Source: Archangium primigenium (GTDB taxonomy: Bacteria; Myxococcota; Myxococcia; Myxococcales; Myxococcaceae). Taken from it: a DNA stretch of 64,000 nucleotides. Every line of letters begins with the position of its first letter. Position 1 is the first letter of the stretch. Position numbers and translations under genes: made by a program. Of this stretch, positions 53,601 through 60,777 are shown piece by piece. The notes below the pieces were generated by a model. That model made no database searches. It was given only the letters and a program-made list of their open reading frames with translations, and was not told where the DNA came from. The DNA is taken from NCBI RefSeq assembly GCF_016904885.1, contig NZ_JADWYI010000001.1, positions 5,208,001 to 5,272,000 of the forward strand. Reading direction: 5' to 3'.

Positions 53601-54470
53601 CTGGCCGCGCCGTGCACCCTGCGGCTGGACTTCGGGCTCGGACAATCGGGCAACAAGGAAGTGACGCTGACGGGTGAGGGCGTGGCGTCGACGCTCTCCG
53701 TCTCGAAGGCGGCGGTGGACTTCGGGAGTGTCACCGCGGGCGGGCCCAAGCGGACGGAAGGCTTCTACATCCGCAATGAGCTCAATGACAGCGTCACCCT
53801 TGCGGTGGAGGAATCCCCTGGCACGCAGGGCGAGCGCTTCAAGGTCAATCTGGAGGCCTTGAAGGGCAAGGTGCTCGCCGCGCAGGAGGCCCTCTACGTG
53901 TCCGTGGAATACGAGCCCCTCGTGGCGACGTCCTCGCTGATGCGGTTGATGTTCGGCACGACCTCGCCCTCCCAGCAGAAGTCCGTGGAAGTGACCTTGA
54001 AGGGAGAAGCGGCGAAGCAGGTGCTGAACGTCAATCGGAGTTCGCTGAACTTCGGACAGGTCGACGTGTCGAAGTCAGTGGAGTCCGAGGTCGTGCTCAT
54101 CACCAACAACTCGTCGCAGTCCCAGCGCGTCCTGGTGTCGGTCAAGGAGGCGGGGGCCTCGGTGTTCCATGTGGCGGAGAACGACTCCGTGCGGACCTTC
54201 GATCTGGGGCCCACCGGCTCGGACACGGCCATCGCCACGTTCCGGGTGCTGTTCAAGCCGAAGGAGGTCGGTGAGACCAAGGACGAGGTGCAGATCCGGT
54301 TGCAGGACTCGGTGACGCCCGAGGCGGTGATCCCCGTCGAAGGCGTGGGCCGCATCCTGACGGGAATCGGCAGTGGCTGCTCCGCGAGTGGCGTGGAGTG
54401 GGGGAGCGCGGGCATGGTGACGCTGTTGACCCTGCTGGGCATGCACGCCCGGCGGCGGAGGCGGGAGTAG
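47604..54470 (+). CDS. giant ASH-repeat surface protein with MYXO-CTERM-like tail
   Basis: The 2,288-residue protein starts (GTG) with a lipoprotein-like signal (LLCLGALAACGPTEP). A Cys-containing N-terminal domain (about 35-205; CLQCDSRTTYKC) precedes about 18 immunoglobulin-like ASH/HYDIN-type repeats, each marked by a LxFGxVxxG strand and a V.N.G..PL strand. Four of them (48891-50330) are almost exact tandem copies of ~121 residues. It ends with GSGCSASG, a hydrophobic helix and HARRRRRE, a MYXO-CTERM-type sorting tail, so it should be exported and held at the surface. Only 6 nt separate its stop from the ligase-like gene, so it probably shares a transcript with the T6SS genes downstream. 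Confidence 0.85.
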   Translation: MLRLYVRLLLCLGALAACGPTEPASPAPEEAPQAVGMTLVATQSRVIKDVPDLLLTWTGNGNSDCLQCDSRTTYKCPGSTTSADFTKDISYTLDRGLHVQAIKATVFGASIHESNTFSRTVTVYVNDQAVGSAFSTQQRKCATTPTKCDGDAAGRVVNKAEASLGAGIGWKTAVGDVNKLKLVPENSSYCISHVKLELTVLERHIKSSVGTALNFGFQQVGTTSIKKKILLTNDGEAPLKITKIAKVGGGRFNITKPLDLNATITVQPDSKPGAVPAEIEVEFAPDAEQSFDGQIQITSDATAELPLIDLAGEGIPYATVVDTEPIAFGKVRATDAVTQGIVVRNVGANAISFSPTITGNNAFSVALTPAQTPPPISLAPGASTTLTVQYLASDLPAADGVEVTAQLDLNVANDPDFPGTPIQLTGTSIKPRLTMSLVGGLQFGPVRAETSRTMDIVVSNEGTGPLTVDSIGLPTDNAFVILQKPADGTVLKPKSTPADPGSSMTLQVRFDAPTSATVDTTALARSGTIALVNTDKTLNTFTVPVAGTAVKPKLVLSVPGGFAFGPVRAETSQEMDVVVRNDGTGPLTLNSIGLPTDSAFVILQKPADGKVLKAKTTPADPDSSATFRVRFDAPTSATVDTTAIPRSGTIALVNTDSAFNTFTLPLSGTAVKPKLVLSVPGGFVFGPVRAETSKLLDLVVSNEGTGPLTVDSFGTPTDNAFTVTRKPADGTVLKAKTTPANPDSSMTIQVRFDAPTSSTVDTTELVRAGTLAVVNTDKNLKTFTLPMTGSAVKPKLRLNPASGFAFGTHRAGTSPELEVVVSNDGTGPLLLDSIGAPTDSSFVLTQQPANGTVLKAKSSPADPGSSATFRVRFDAPTAEPLLPRAGEIALVNRDRDLSGFTLPVSGTPVAPKVVMTSGGLLDFKDRPVGSDMELEVTVSNEGNGPIVLATIGPPTHEAYTITQKPPNNTELKAKGEAGSSVKIKVNFHAPEDTGTPVLGSVVLGNTDPTYKNSLKIDLRGRGVRPRVSTVSKLEFGEVRAGGVGETRNVKIDNTGSGSAFFYDVFTEGDTAYTLEPAIPRGTELEVPPGGKTLTVRFRPTQESSALLQGYLNLFSANTEVASQRVSLEGSGVKPQLQVTTGKRDFGKKNVGGPMSTLTIPVRNMGTGKLRFSSLQTTVASGVNPFSVSPSTDFELTSAQGEQLITVGFTPAVLGDYEGNLVFQTNDPDHALVTIPLSGGAQKLLRVHSKTDTNSLTLDFGDVRTTTTAERTFTVTNDGSSDIHLQGLQFSNGAFTGPSIASVVLNPSRPSIDIKVTFAPSVTGLVNESVTLLSDANNVPQPRLTLIGKGTQPRIKLYIAGSPTEQELDFGNVSVNTRSPRELTVKNEGDAPLTLGIISIIDSSVTPPPFDCTDPSTKELQPGAEVTVPVSFRPTENGDYSARLQVASNAAEGTVRFNLSGKGQSANITLPSRLTFAATQLNHMSAAAQFTIGNSGKSALSISGLDLPSDFVLVSPITPPTATQPWTIDGSAVKQVQVAFNPSLASLGNITGPMKVYSNAINATGGFSTVTLEGRGIDGIALVGREVTFIPTDVGTSRTERVRVENQGEHPLVLKSATLTSNSTPPPFSVHDFKSNYVLLPNKGNYVEFDVQFKPEYRGNQAGVLVIETDSESYRRPSLAVSGQAKGPEAFLPTMAEGVDFGKINVKAPTTSVLTVVNTGESPLNISRLVFTRKPSPGDTGVDDTAQIFTVDRLADGSVALPMVIAPNDSKNIPLKFQPATEGKRTAILSVVSNAREVSTEARGEGTAPKLELLPAEGLTFRGILLDRYSQPQTVTIKNEGSGSLHIRSIVLSDGGDVFSLQHADLATPYRLDPGEDMAVTVRFKPIATRQSAFVQMVVTTDDARPLIKSINLDGRGTSEALSVDSRLEFGRQLINTPSYRYVRITNGLIDPATFVKATMASGVGCSQFLPDPEQNRGFTLAGLEEAELRVIFTPSAVGALAAPCTLRLDFGLGQSGNKEVTLTGEGVASTLSVSKAAVDFGSVTAGGPKRTEGFYIRNELNDSVTLAVEESPGTQGERFKVNLEALKGKVLAAQEALYVSVEYEPLVATSSLMRLMFGTTSPSQQKSVEVTLKGEAAKQVLNVNRSSLNFGQVDVSKSVESEVVLITNNSSQSQRVLVSVKEAGASVFHVAENDSVRTFDLGPTGSDTAIATFRVLFKPKEVGETKDEVQIRLQDSVTPEAVIPVEGVGRILTGIGSGCSASGVEWGSAGMVTLLTLLGMHARRRRRE
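48891..50330 (+). repeat. tandem 363-nt repeats inside the giant gene
   Basis: Units start at 48891, 49254, 49617 and 49980 (period 363 nt, 121 codons); the next, more divergent unit starts at 50331, after 351 nt. Unit markers are KPKLVLSVPGG, FGPVRAETS, NEGTGPLTVDS and FDAPTSATVDTT. Their similarity shows recent expansion and allows copy-number change by recombination. Confidence 0.88.
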
Positions 54471-54476
54471 CGACGC

Positions 54477-56156
54477 ATGCCCTTCGACGTCCGGAAGATC
54501 CTCGATCAGCTCGAGACGGGCACCCCCGCGGAGACGGGCGTGCCCGAGTGGCAGCAGGCGAGCTGGAGCGACGCGGAGGGGTTCGCCAACGCCCTGGCCG
54601 CCGCGCATGTGGGCCGCGGCGCTCCGCTCAAGAGCCGGGTGGGGCAGCAGTACGACTTCTTCCATGACATCGTCGTGCGGCATGGGGGGAGCGAGCGCCT
54701 CGCGCTCAGGAGCTACGATCGGCGCGCGGGCTGGCAGACCCTGGGCTACCGGGCCTTGCAGGAGCAGGCGGCGCGCCGGGCCACGGAGTGGGCGCGGCAG
54801 GGGGTCAAGGCGGGCGCGAAGGTCTGCCTGCTGTACACCGTGGGTGGGGAGCTGCTCGTGTCGCTCACGGCGGCGCTGGGGCTGGGTGCGTGCATCAGCT
54901 ACCTGCCGCCCCAGGGACGGCGCTTCATCGCGCGGCGGCTGGCCCTGCTCCAGCCCGACTTCATCGCCACCGAGCCGCACCAGGTGCTGCTCGTGGAGGG
55001 CTTCGAGAAGCAGGTGCTCCAGAGCCGGGGCCAGGCGGCGCCGGCGTTCACCTCGCACACCTACAAGCCGGACGAGCCGGTGGGGCTGCTGTTCTCGCCC
55101 CTGGTGGAGCCGACGGGCACGCCCGTGCCCCTGCTCGCGGAGGACGCATGGCGGGGCGCGCTGGTGGACGGGCTGCTGACGTTCGGCCTGGGCCCGGGGG
55201 AGCACCTGGCGGCGCCGGGCTATCACCCGCTGCAACACCTGCCCGCGTTCCTGTTCGCGACCCTGCTGCGGGGCGCCACCTACGTGCACCTGGACCTGGC
55301 GGACGTGGAGGCCAACCCCAAGCTGCTCACCGAGCACCCCCTGCGCGCGCTGGGTGTCACCCCCGCGCTGAGGGATCTGCTGATGCGCACGCGCACGCCG
55401 CTCAAGGGCGTGGCCCACTGGTTCCGCAACCCCGAGGAGCCCATCGACTGGCAGGGCTGGATGGCGTGGGTGAAGCAATGCGGACTGGCCGCAGTGCCCT
55501 CCTCGAACGTGCTCGTGGACCCGGCCGCGGGGGGCACGGTGCTCAACTCGCCGCGCCGGGTGCGAGACGTGCACACCGAGGCGCCCCCGGCGCCGGGCCG
55601 CGCCTGGATCCTGGGCGACGTGAACATGAGCGGGCAGGAGGCCCCGGGTGACCTGGGCATCTTCACGCTCGTGCCGGCGGAGCAGCGCCCGCCCGGCTAC
55701 CTGGTGCTCACGCGGGCCTTCGGCGTGTACCACTATGGCGGTCCGCGCTCGGCCCGACGCGAGGGCCGCGTCTACCCGGCGGACGAGGTGGCCGAGGTGG
55801 TGGGGGAGCTGCCCTTCGTCCGGGGCGCGCTCGTGGTGCCCGCGCCCACGGGCGGCATCACGGGGCACTACCGGCAGGTGTTGCTGGTCTTCACCGGAGC
55901 CCAGCGCTCGCAGTCAGGCCCGTGGTTGCAGGAGATCCGCCGCCGGATCGAGCTGTTGCTGGGCGCGGAGCATCTGCCGGACCGCACGGACTTCATCCCG
56001 CTCTATCCCAAGAAGGTGGACGGCGCGCTGGACGTGGCGTGGTGCCAGTCGCAGTACCTGACGGGTGCGCTCCACCGCAAGAGCACCGACCGACTGTTCC
56101 AGGCGCTCACCGCGCTCAGGGGGCAGCTCCTGGAAAAGGATGGGACGGCTGTGTGA
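54477..56156 (+). CDS. degenerate AMP-forming ligase-like protein
   Basis: The 559-residue protein follows the adenylate-forming (ANL) fold: an early helix/strand segment like LRSYDRRAGWQTLGYRALQEQA, the central domain (LYTVGGELLVSLTAALGLGACISYLPP), and a small C-terminal domain ending PLYPKKVDGALD near the usual catalytic-Lys motif. The phosphate loop (normally TSGTTGxPK) reads SPLVEPTGTPV and the YxTGD region is unrecognisable. It is therefore probably not an ordinary acyl-CoA synthetase. It lies between the giant surface protein and a PAAR-like gene in one operon. It may be a pseudoenzyme scaffold or use another substrate. Confidence 0.7.
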   Translation: MPFDVRKILDQLETGTPAETGVPEWQQASWSDAEGFANALAAAHVGRGAPLKSRVGQQYDFFHDIVVRHGGSERLALRSYDRRAGWQTLGYRALQEQAARRATEWARQGVKAGAKVCLLYTVGGELLVSLTAALGLGACISYLPPQGRRFIARRLALLQPDFIATEPHQVLLVEGFEKQVLQSRGQAAPAFTSHTYKPDEPVGLLFSPLVEPTGTPVPLLAEDAWRGALVDGLLTFGLGPGEHLAAPGYHPLQHLPAFLFATLLRGATYVHLDLADVEANPKLLTEHPLRALGVTPALRDLLMRTRTPLKGVAHWFRNPEEPIDWQGWMAWVKQCGLAAVPSSNVLVDPAAGGTVLNSPRRVRDVHTEAPPAPGRAWILGDVNMSGQEAPGDLGIFTLVPAEQRPPGYLVLTRAFGVYHYGGPRSARREGRVYPADEVAEVVGELPFVRGALVVPAPTGGITGHYRQVLLVFTGAQRSQSGPWLQEIRRRIELLLGAEHLPDRTDFIPLYPKKVDGALDVAWCQSQYLTGALHRKSTDRLFQALTALRGQLLEKDGTAV

Positions 56157-56196
56157 GAATGGCGCGTCCCGTGAAGTTCCTCGCTGGGGGTAGGCC

Positions 56197-56583
56197 ATGG
56201 GTGTGCAAGTCGTGATGGGTGCGATGCTGCAGTGCAGCTTCGGGCTGGCGCCTTCCTCTTTGGTGGTCCTGCCCGCGAACAAGATCCTGGCCACGACGCC
56301 GGCGGCCAACATCATGGACAACAAGCCCATGGTGAACATCCTGCCGTTTGGCATGTGCCAATCGATGGCCAACCCCATGGTGGCCGCGGCGACTGCGGCG
56401 GCGCTGGGCGTGCTGACGCCGATGCCGTGTGTGCCGGCCACGGCCGCCCCCTGGGCGCCCGGGTGCCCCAAGGTCCTCATCGGCAACATGCCGGCGGTGG
56501 ACAGCACCTGCACGCTGATGTGCTCCTATGGCGGGATGATCCAGGTCGTCTCCCCGGGCCAGGTGGCGGTGCAGAATGGCTGA
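56197..56583 (+). CDS. DUF4280 PAAR-like T6SS spike-tip protein
   Basis: The 128-residue protein matches the DUF4280 PAAR-like family: GAMLQCSFGLAPSSL at the start, NILPFGMCQSMANPMVAAATAAALGVLTPMPC, then PWAPGCP and a last CSYGG segment. PAAR-type proteins cap the VgrG spike and can recruit effectors. Cysteines 13, 54, 78, 90, 105 and 109 may bind metal. Its end overlaps the start of the next gene by 8 nt, so it is translated with the TssA-like protein. Confidence 0.85.
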   Translation: MGVQVVMGAMLQCSFGLAPSSLVVLPANKILATTPAANIMDNKPMVNILPFGMCQSMANPMVAAATAAALGVLTPMPCVPATAAPWAPGCPKVLIGNMPAVDSTCTLMCSYGGMIQVVSPGQVAVQNG

Positions 56584-57574
56584 GCCCGCGCTGGCGCTGC
56601 CTCCGCTCAAGGCGCACCTGCTGGACAAGCCGCTGCAGGGCGAGCCGCCGGAGCTCGATGGCTCGGACGAGCGGCTGGAGCGGATCACCGGGCTGGTCGC
56701 CAAGAGCGCCTACGCCGAGGCGGCGCGGGAGGCGGAGGCGCTGCTGCGCGGCGGGGTGTACGACGTGCGGCTGGTGGGGCCCTACCTGCTGGGCCTCTTC
56801 CTGGACGGAGGCATGGCGTCCCTGCCCATCCTCTTCCACTCGCTCTCCAGCACGCTGCTCTACAACTGGCCGTCCTTCGGGCCGCGCGAGCGCAAGGACG
56901 TGTTCGCCGATGGCAGCCTGCGCTGGTTGCTCAAGGTGCTCAACAAGCACATCGAGCATCACGAGCGGCTCAAGAACGACACCTGGAAGCGCTGGAGCGC
57001 GCCGGCCAACCGCGAGCCGCTGGAGCAGGCGCTCGCGCTCAGCGAGGAGATCTTCTCCTCGTTCGCCCGGGTGATGCCCCGCAACGGGTGCGAGGCGCCC
57101 TTCCGGCGGCTCACCCAGTGGATGGAGGGCCACCTGCAATCCCTGCCGCTGCCGGCGCCGCCGCCCGCGCCCGAGCCGCGGGTCGAGGAGGCACGGGTCG
57201 AGGTGGCCCCCGTGGCCGCCGTCGTGGCCGAGCCCGTCCGCGCGGCGCCCGAGCCCTCGGGGCCCACGATTCCGGTCTCGCCCGCCCTGGCGCAGTTGAT
57301 GCGTCGGCTGGCCGCGTTCGACACGCTCCTGGAGCGTCAGGACTACCGGCGCGCCAGCGTGGTGGCGGCGGATCTGCTCCAGGTGATGGAGCACTTCGAT
57401 CCGCGCGTCTACCTGCCCACGCTGTTCTCCAAGTTCTTCGTGGGGCTGAGCAGCCATGCCGAGGAGGTGGAGTCCCTCATGCAGCAGGGGACCGACTCGC
57501 TGACCTTCCGCGCCCTGGACCAGCTCTACCGCGTGGACCTGGAGGCCTTCGTGGGCCCGGAAGAAGGGGAGTAG
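56576..57574 (+). CDS. TssA/IglI-like T6SS component
   Basis: The 332-residue protein opens with LLDKPLQGEPPELDGSDERLERITGLV and a helical repeat (YDVRLVGPYLLGLFLDGG), the pattern I associate with the IglI-family proteins of Francisella-like systems and with TssA N-terminal domains. A Pro/Ala/Val-rich linker (about 190-235) leads to a helical C-terminal domain. TssA-type proteins cap and prime sheath polymerisation. It sits in order between the PAAR-like and TssG-like genes. The match to IglI is by recollection of the family and would need profile confirmation. Confidence 0.6.
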   Translation: MAEPALALPPLKAHLLDKPLQGEPPELDGSDERLERITGLVAKSAYAEAAREAEALLRGGVYDVRLVGPYLLGLFLDGGMASLPILFHSLSSTLLYNWPSFGPRERKDVFADGSLRWLLKVLNKHIEHHERLKNDTWKRWSAPANREPLEQALALSEEIFSSFARVMPRNGCEAPFRRLTQWMEGHLQSLPLPAPPPAPEPRVEEARVEVAPVAAVVAEPVRAAPEPSGPTIPVSPALAQLMRRLAAFDTLLERQDYRRASVVAADLLQVMEHFDPRVYLPTLFSKFFVGLSSHAEEVESLMQQGTDSLTFRALDQLYRVDLEAFVGPEEGE

Positions 57575-57580
57575 CACCGG

Positions 57581-58480
57581 ATGGACGGCCCGCTCGAGCA
57601 GCGCATCCGCGAGCGCATCCGCTCCTTCGACATCCCCGCGCTGCTCACGTTGCTCAAGACGACCCGCTACGCGGGCGCGGAGATCGAGTACCGGGGGCAG
57701 CGCACGGCCGTGCACCAGTCCCACCTGGTACACGACATCGAGTTCATCGACGCGCCGGACCTCAAGGTCATCATCACGGTGAACATGGGGCTGCTCAGTG
57801 CGCAGTCTCCGCTGCCCTCCTTCCTGATGCAGACGATGGATCAGCTCGATCATGATCGGCTCGAGCGCTTCATCGGCTACTTCGATCACCTGCTGCTGCG
57901 CGACTGCTTCGCCGGGCTGTATCCGGAGCGGGAGGAGTCGCTGTTGCCGGGCTGGAGACGGGCGTCGCGGGATCGCCTGCGGCTGTTGCGTCCGACGTGT
58001 CCCAGCACCCTGCACTGGCTCTTCCACAAGGTCTTCCCGGAGACGGAGCTGGCGGTGCGGCGCGAGGTGCGCCAGCAGCGCGTGCCGGCGCGGGAGCTGC
58101 GCATGGGCGCCAGCACGCTCGGGGAAGGGGACTCCATGGGGGGCTTCGCGGCCATTCCCACAGGAGGGGTGGAGGTGCGCATCCACTGCGACGAGCCCCG
58201 GGCGAGCAATGGCGTGCTCTGGGCCGAGGAGGCGCGGCGTCGGTTCGACGCGCAGGTGCTCCCACTGCTGTCCGAGACGGTGCTGATGCTCACGGTGGTG
58301 CTCGTCCTGAGGGACCAGGAGAGCGTCCTGCGCCTGGCCCCGGACGGGTACCTCGGGTACTACGCGCTCCAGGACTCCCCCGCGCAGACCCAACAGGTCG
58401 TCATCTTCTCGGGTGACACCACGGGGCTCCAGGGCCTCGCGAACGCGCCAGACGGGTACACGCGGGCGCCAAGTGGGTGA
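57581..58480 (+). CDS. TssG-like T6SS baseplate protein
   Basis: The 299-residue protein has the TssG hallmark near residues 68-110: VNMGLLSAQSPLPSFLMQTM followed by RFIGYFDHLLLRDCF, matching the conserved GLxGxxxPLP...FLDxFxHR region. A C-terminal half with beta strands follows. TssG forms the baseplate wedge with TssF, TssE and TssK. No tssF gene is visible up to the window end, so it must lie beyond. It starts 6 nt after the preceding gene. Confidence 0.65.
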   Translation: MDGPLEQRIRERIRSFDIPALLTLLKTTRYAGAEIEYRGQRTAVHQSHLVHDIEFIDAPDLKVIITVNMGLLSAQSPLPSFLMQTMDQLDHDRLERFIGYFDHLLLRDCFAGLYPEREESLLPGWRRASRDRLRLLRPTCPSTLHWLFHKVFPETELAVRREVRQQRVPARELRMGASTLGEGDSMGGFAAIPTGGVEVRIHCDEPRASNGVLWAEEARRRFDAQVLPLLSETVLMLTVVLVLRDQESVLRLAPDGYLGYYALQDSPAQTQQVVIFSGDTTGLQGLANAPDGYTRAPSG

Positions 58481-58486
58481 CCACCC

Positions 58487-58516
58487 TTGACCCCCGGAAT
58501 CGCTTCTCCCTAAAGT
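58487..58516 (+). promoter_or_regulatory. sigma-70-type promoter before tssB
   Basis: TTGACC (58487-58492) and TAAAGT (58511-58516) are separated by 18 bp, within the 132-nt gap between the TssG-like gene and tssB. It suggests the sheath genes have a transcript of their own. Confidence 0.5.
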
Positions 58517-58527
58517 AACGCCCTAGA

Positions 58528-58543
58528 ACACAGCGGGCTGTGT
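58528..58543 (+). promoter_or_regulatory. inverted repeat in tssB leader
   Basis: ACACAGC (58528-58534) and GCTGTGT (58537-58543) are exact arms around GG, 11 nt after the -10 box of the candidate promoter. It may be a repressor site or a leader hairpin. The tssB ribosome site AAGGAG (58602-58607) precedes the GTG at 58613. Confidence 0.4.
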
Positions 58544-58612
58544 CCTCGCGGTGGAGGGGGAGAGTCGGGAACCGCGGGAACGGCACAACGCTTCGTGTTG
58601 TAAGGAGAAGCC

Positions 58613-59194
58613 GTGTCCATCCAGGATAAGTTGCCCAAGTCTCGTATCACGTTGAAGTACCGCACCACCATCAACGGCCAGAAGGAGGACGTCAAGCTTC
58701 CCTTCCGGATGGTTGTGCTTGGGGACTTCTCCCAAGGCAGCTCCACGGATCGGCAGGCGGATCTGGACGAGCGTCAGACGCGCTCGGTCACCGGCTCCAA
58801 CATCAACGATCTGATGCGGGACATGGGCATGAGCCTGTCGCTCGAGGTGACCGACAAGGTCAGCGCGGATGGGCAGGGGAAGATGAACATCCAGCTGCCC
58901 ATCACCGGGATCAAGTCGTTCAACCCGGATGAGATTGTCAATCACGTGCCCAAGCTCCAGGCGCTGATGCTGCTGCGCAAGCTGCTGATGGAGATGCAGG
59001 CGGACATCGACAACCGCAAGGAATTGCGGCGCACCATCTACGAGCTGTTCTCCAACAAGGAGCAGCTGCAGAAGATGCTCGAGAGCGACGAACTCAAGAG
59101 CTACGTGTCCATGCGGCTGCCCAAGACGGCGCGCGCGCAGTCCTCCGGACAGCCCGCGCTTCCCGCCGACAACACCGCGGCCGCCAAGGCCTGA
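58613..59194 (+). CDS. tssB: T6SS sheath small subunit TssB (VipA)
   Basis: The 193-residue protein has the TssB pattern: an early KLPKSRITLKYRTTINGQKED, then KLPFRMVVLGDFSQ, and LRKLLMEMQADIDNRKELRRTIYELF helices toward the end. With TssC it forms the contractile sheath in the cytosol. The start is GTG behind AAGGAG. Its C-terminal ~20 residues are a variable Ala/Ser/Pro tail. It begins the sheath transcript. Confidence 0.93.
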   Translation: MSIQDKLPKSRITLKYRTTINGQKEDVKLPFRMVVLGDFSQGSSTDRQADLDERQTRSVTGSNINDLMRDMGMSLSLEVTDKVSADGQGKMNIQLPITGIKSFNPDEIVNHVPKLQALMLLRKLLMEMQADIDNRKELRRTIYELFSNKEQLQKMLESDELKSYVSMRLPKTARAQSSGQPALPADNTAAAKA

Positions 59195-59236
59195 TTCCCT
59201 TCCGCCCCCTTCATCACGCCGAGGACTCCTCTTCCC

Positions 59237-60730
59237 ATGGCCGTCGAGAAAAACTACCTCAGTGAGCTGTTCAAGTTCCGCGGGCTCGAGATTCCCACGA
59301 GCTCCGAGCCGATGATCGGCACGGGCCTGGTGCCCCTGTCGGCCAACGACACGCAGACGCCCGGTGACGAGCGCTTCATGTCGGCGCTCGCGGCGCTGCT
59401 CTACAACGTCGAGCCCGTGCAGGACGACGTGGGCCAGGTCCGCTTCGACAAGGGCGAGGTGCTCAAGAGCATCGCGCGCATCGACGAGCTGATCGAGTCG
59501 CAGATCAACGAGATCCTCCACGCGGAGAAGTTCCAGCAGATGGAGGCCGCCTGGCGCGGGCTCGAGGATCTCGTCAACCACACGAACTTCCAGGCCGACA
59601 TCACGCTCGACATCCTGGACGTGGCCAAGGAGGAGCTGGCCGAGGACTTCGAGAAGAACTCGAGCAGCCTGTTCTCCAGCGCCCTGTTCGACAAGGTCTA
59701 CATCAAGGAGTACGACCAGTTCGGCGGTCGGCCCTATGGCGTGATGCTGGGTCTGTATGACTTCGCCGCCACGCGCGCGGACCTGACGTGGCTGGAGCGC
59801 ATGGCGCTGGTCGCCAACGCGGCGCACTGCCCGTTCATCGCCTCGGCGAGCCCCAAGTTCTTCGACTGCGAGACCGTCGAGCAGCTCGAGTCGCTCAAGA
59901 ACCTGGATGGCGTGCTCAGCCACCCGCGCTACAGCAAGTGGCACGCCCTGCGGAACAAGGAAGAGGCCGCCTACATTGGCCTGACCCTGCCGCGCTACGT
60001 GGTGCGCCTGCCGTGGAACCCCGACAGCAACCCCTGCGAGGTGCTCAACTTCAAGGAGGACGCCGAGGGCGACTCGAAGAAGTACCTGTGGGGCAGCGCC
60101 GCCTACCTGATGGGCCGCAACCTGGCCAACGCCTTCGAGCTGTCCGGCTGGTGCCAGTCCATCCGCGGGCCCAAGAGCGGCGGCCTCGTGCAGGATCTGC
60201 CGGTGGACAGCTTCACCCTGCGGGGCCAGAAGATGATCCAGATGCCGGTGGAGATCGCCATTCCCGACTACCGGGAGTTCGAGTTCGCCCGCAACGGCTT
60301 CATCCCGCTCGTGTACCGCAAGGGCACCGGCGAGGCGACGTTCTTCAGCACCCAGTCCATCAAGCAGGCCCAGAAGTTCAAGGACCCCAAGGACTCGGAG
60401 AACGCGCAGCTCGTCACCAACCTGGCCTACACGTTCTCGATCACCCGCCTCGCGCACTACGTGAAGAGCATCATGCGCGACAACATCGGCAGCACGGCGG
60501 ATGCGACGTACGTGCAGCGGCAGATCGAGTCGTGGCTCGCGGGCTACGTCACCACGGTGACCAACCCCGACGATTTCACTCTGCGTCGATTCCCCTTCAA
60601 AGCCATCAGCGTCCAGGTAGAATCGCGGGCGGGAGAACTCGGCTGGTATGACTGCAAGGTGGCCGTGCTGCCGCACATCCAGTTCGAGGGCCTGAATGTG
60701 GAGCTGATGTTGGAGTCCCGCCTGGGATAG
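59237..60730 (+). CDS. tssC: T6SS sheath large subunit TssC (VipB)
   Basis: The 497-residue protein carries TssC blocks: KFQQMEAAWRGLEDLVNHT (about 96-114), IKEYDQFGGRPYGVMLGLYDF, PFIASASPKFF, YVVRLPWNPDSNPCEVLNF, and the end with RRFPFKAISVQVE and PGELGWY-like ending (AGELGWYDCKVAVLPHI). Length is standard. It follows tssB after 42 nt. TssC provides the ClpV-independent core of the sheath. Confidence 0.96.
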   Translation: MAVEKNYLSELFKFRGLEIPTSSEPMIGTGLVPLSANDTQTPGDERFMSALAALLYNVEPVQDDVGQVRFDKGEVLKSIARIDELIESQINEILHAEKFQQMEAAWRGLEDLVNHTNFQADITLDILDVAKEELAEDFEKNSSSLFSSALFDKVYIKEYDQFGGRPYGVMLGLYDFAATRADLTWLERMALVANAAHCPFIASASPKFFDCETVEQLESLKNLDGVLSHPRYSKWHALRNKEEAAYIGLTLPRYVVRLPWNPDSNPCEVLNFKEDAEGDSKKYLWGSAAYLMGRNLANAFELSGWCQSIRGPKSGGLVQDLPVDSFTLRGQKMIQMPVEIAIPDYREFEFARNGFIPLVYRKGTGEATFFSTQSIKQAQKFKDPKDSENAQLVTNLAYTFSITRLAHYVKSIMRDNIGSTADATYVQRQIESWLAGYVTTVTNPDDFTLRRFPFKAISVQVESRAGELGWYDCKVAVLPHIQFEGLNVELMLESRLG

Positions 60731-60777
60731 CTGGGCGCTCGTCGTAGTCCCCCACCCATCAACAGCAGGAAGGTACA

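Noticed and set aside
50043-53645. 1,200-codon minus-strand frame inside the giant gene
   Set aside because: Shadow of the ASH-repeat coding strand, with no start context or motif.
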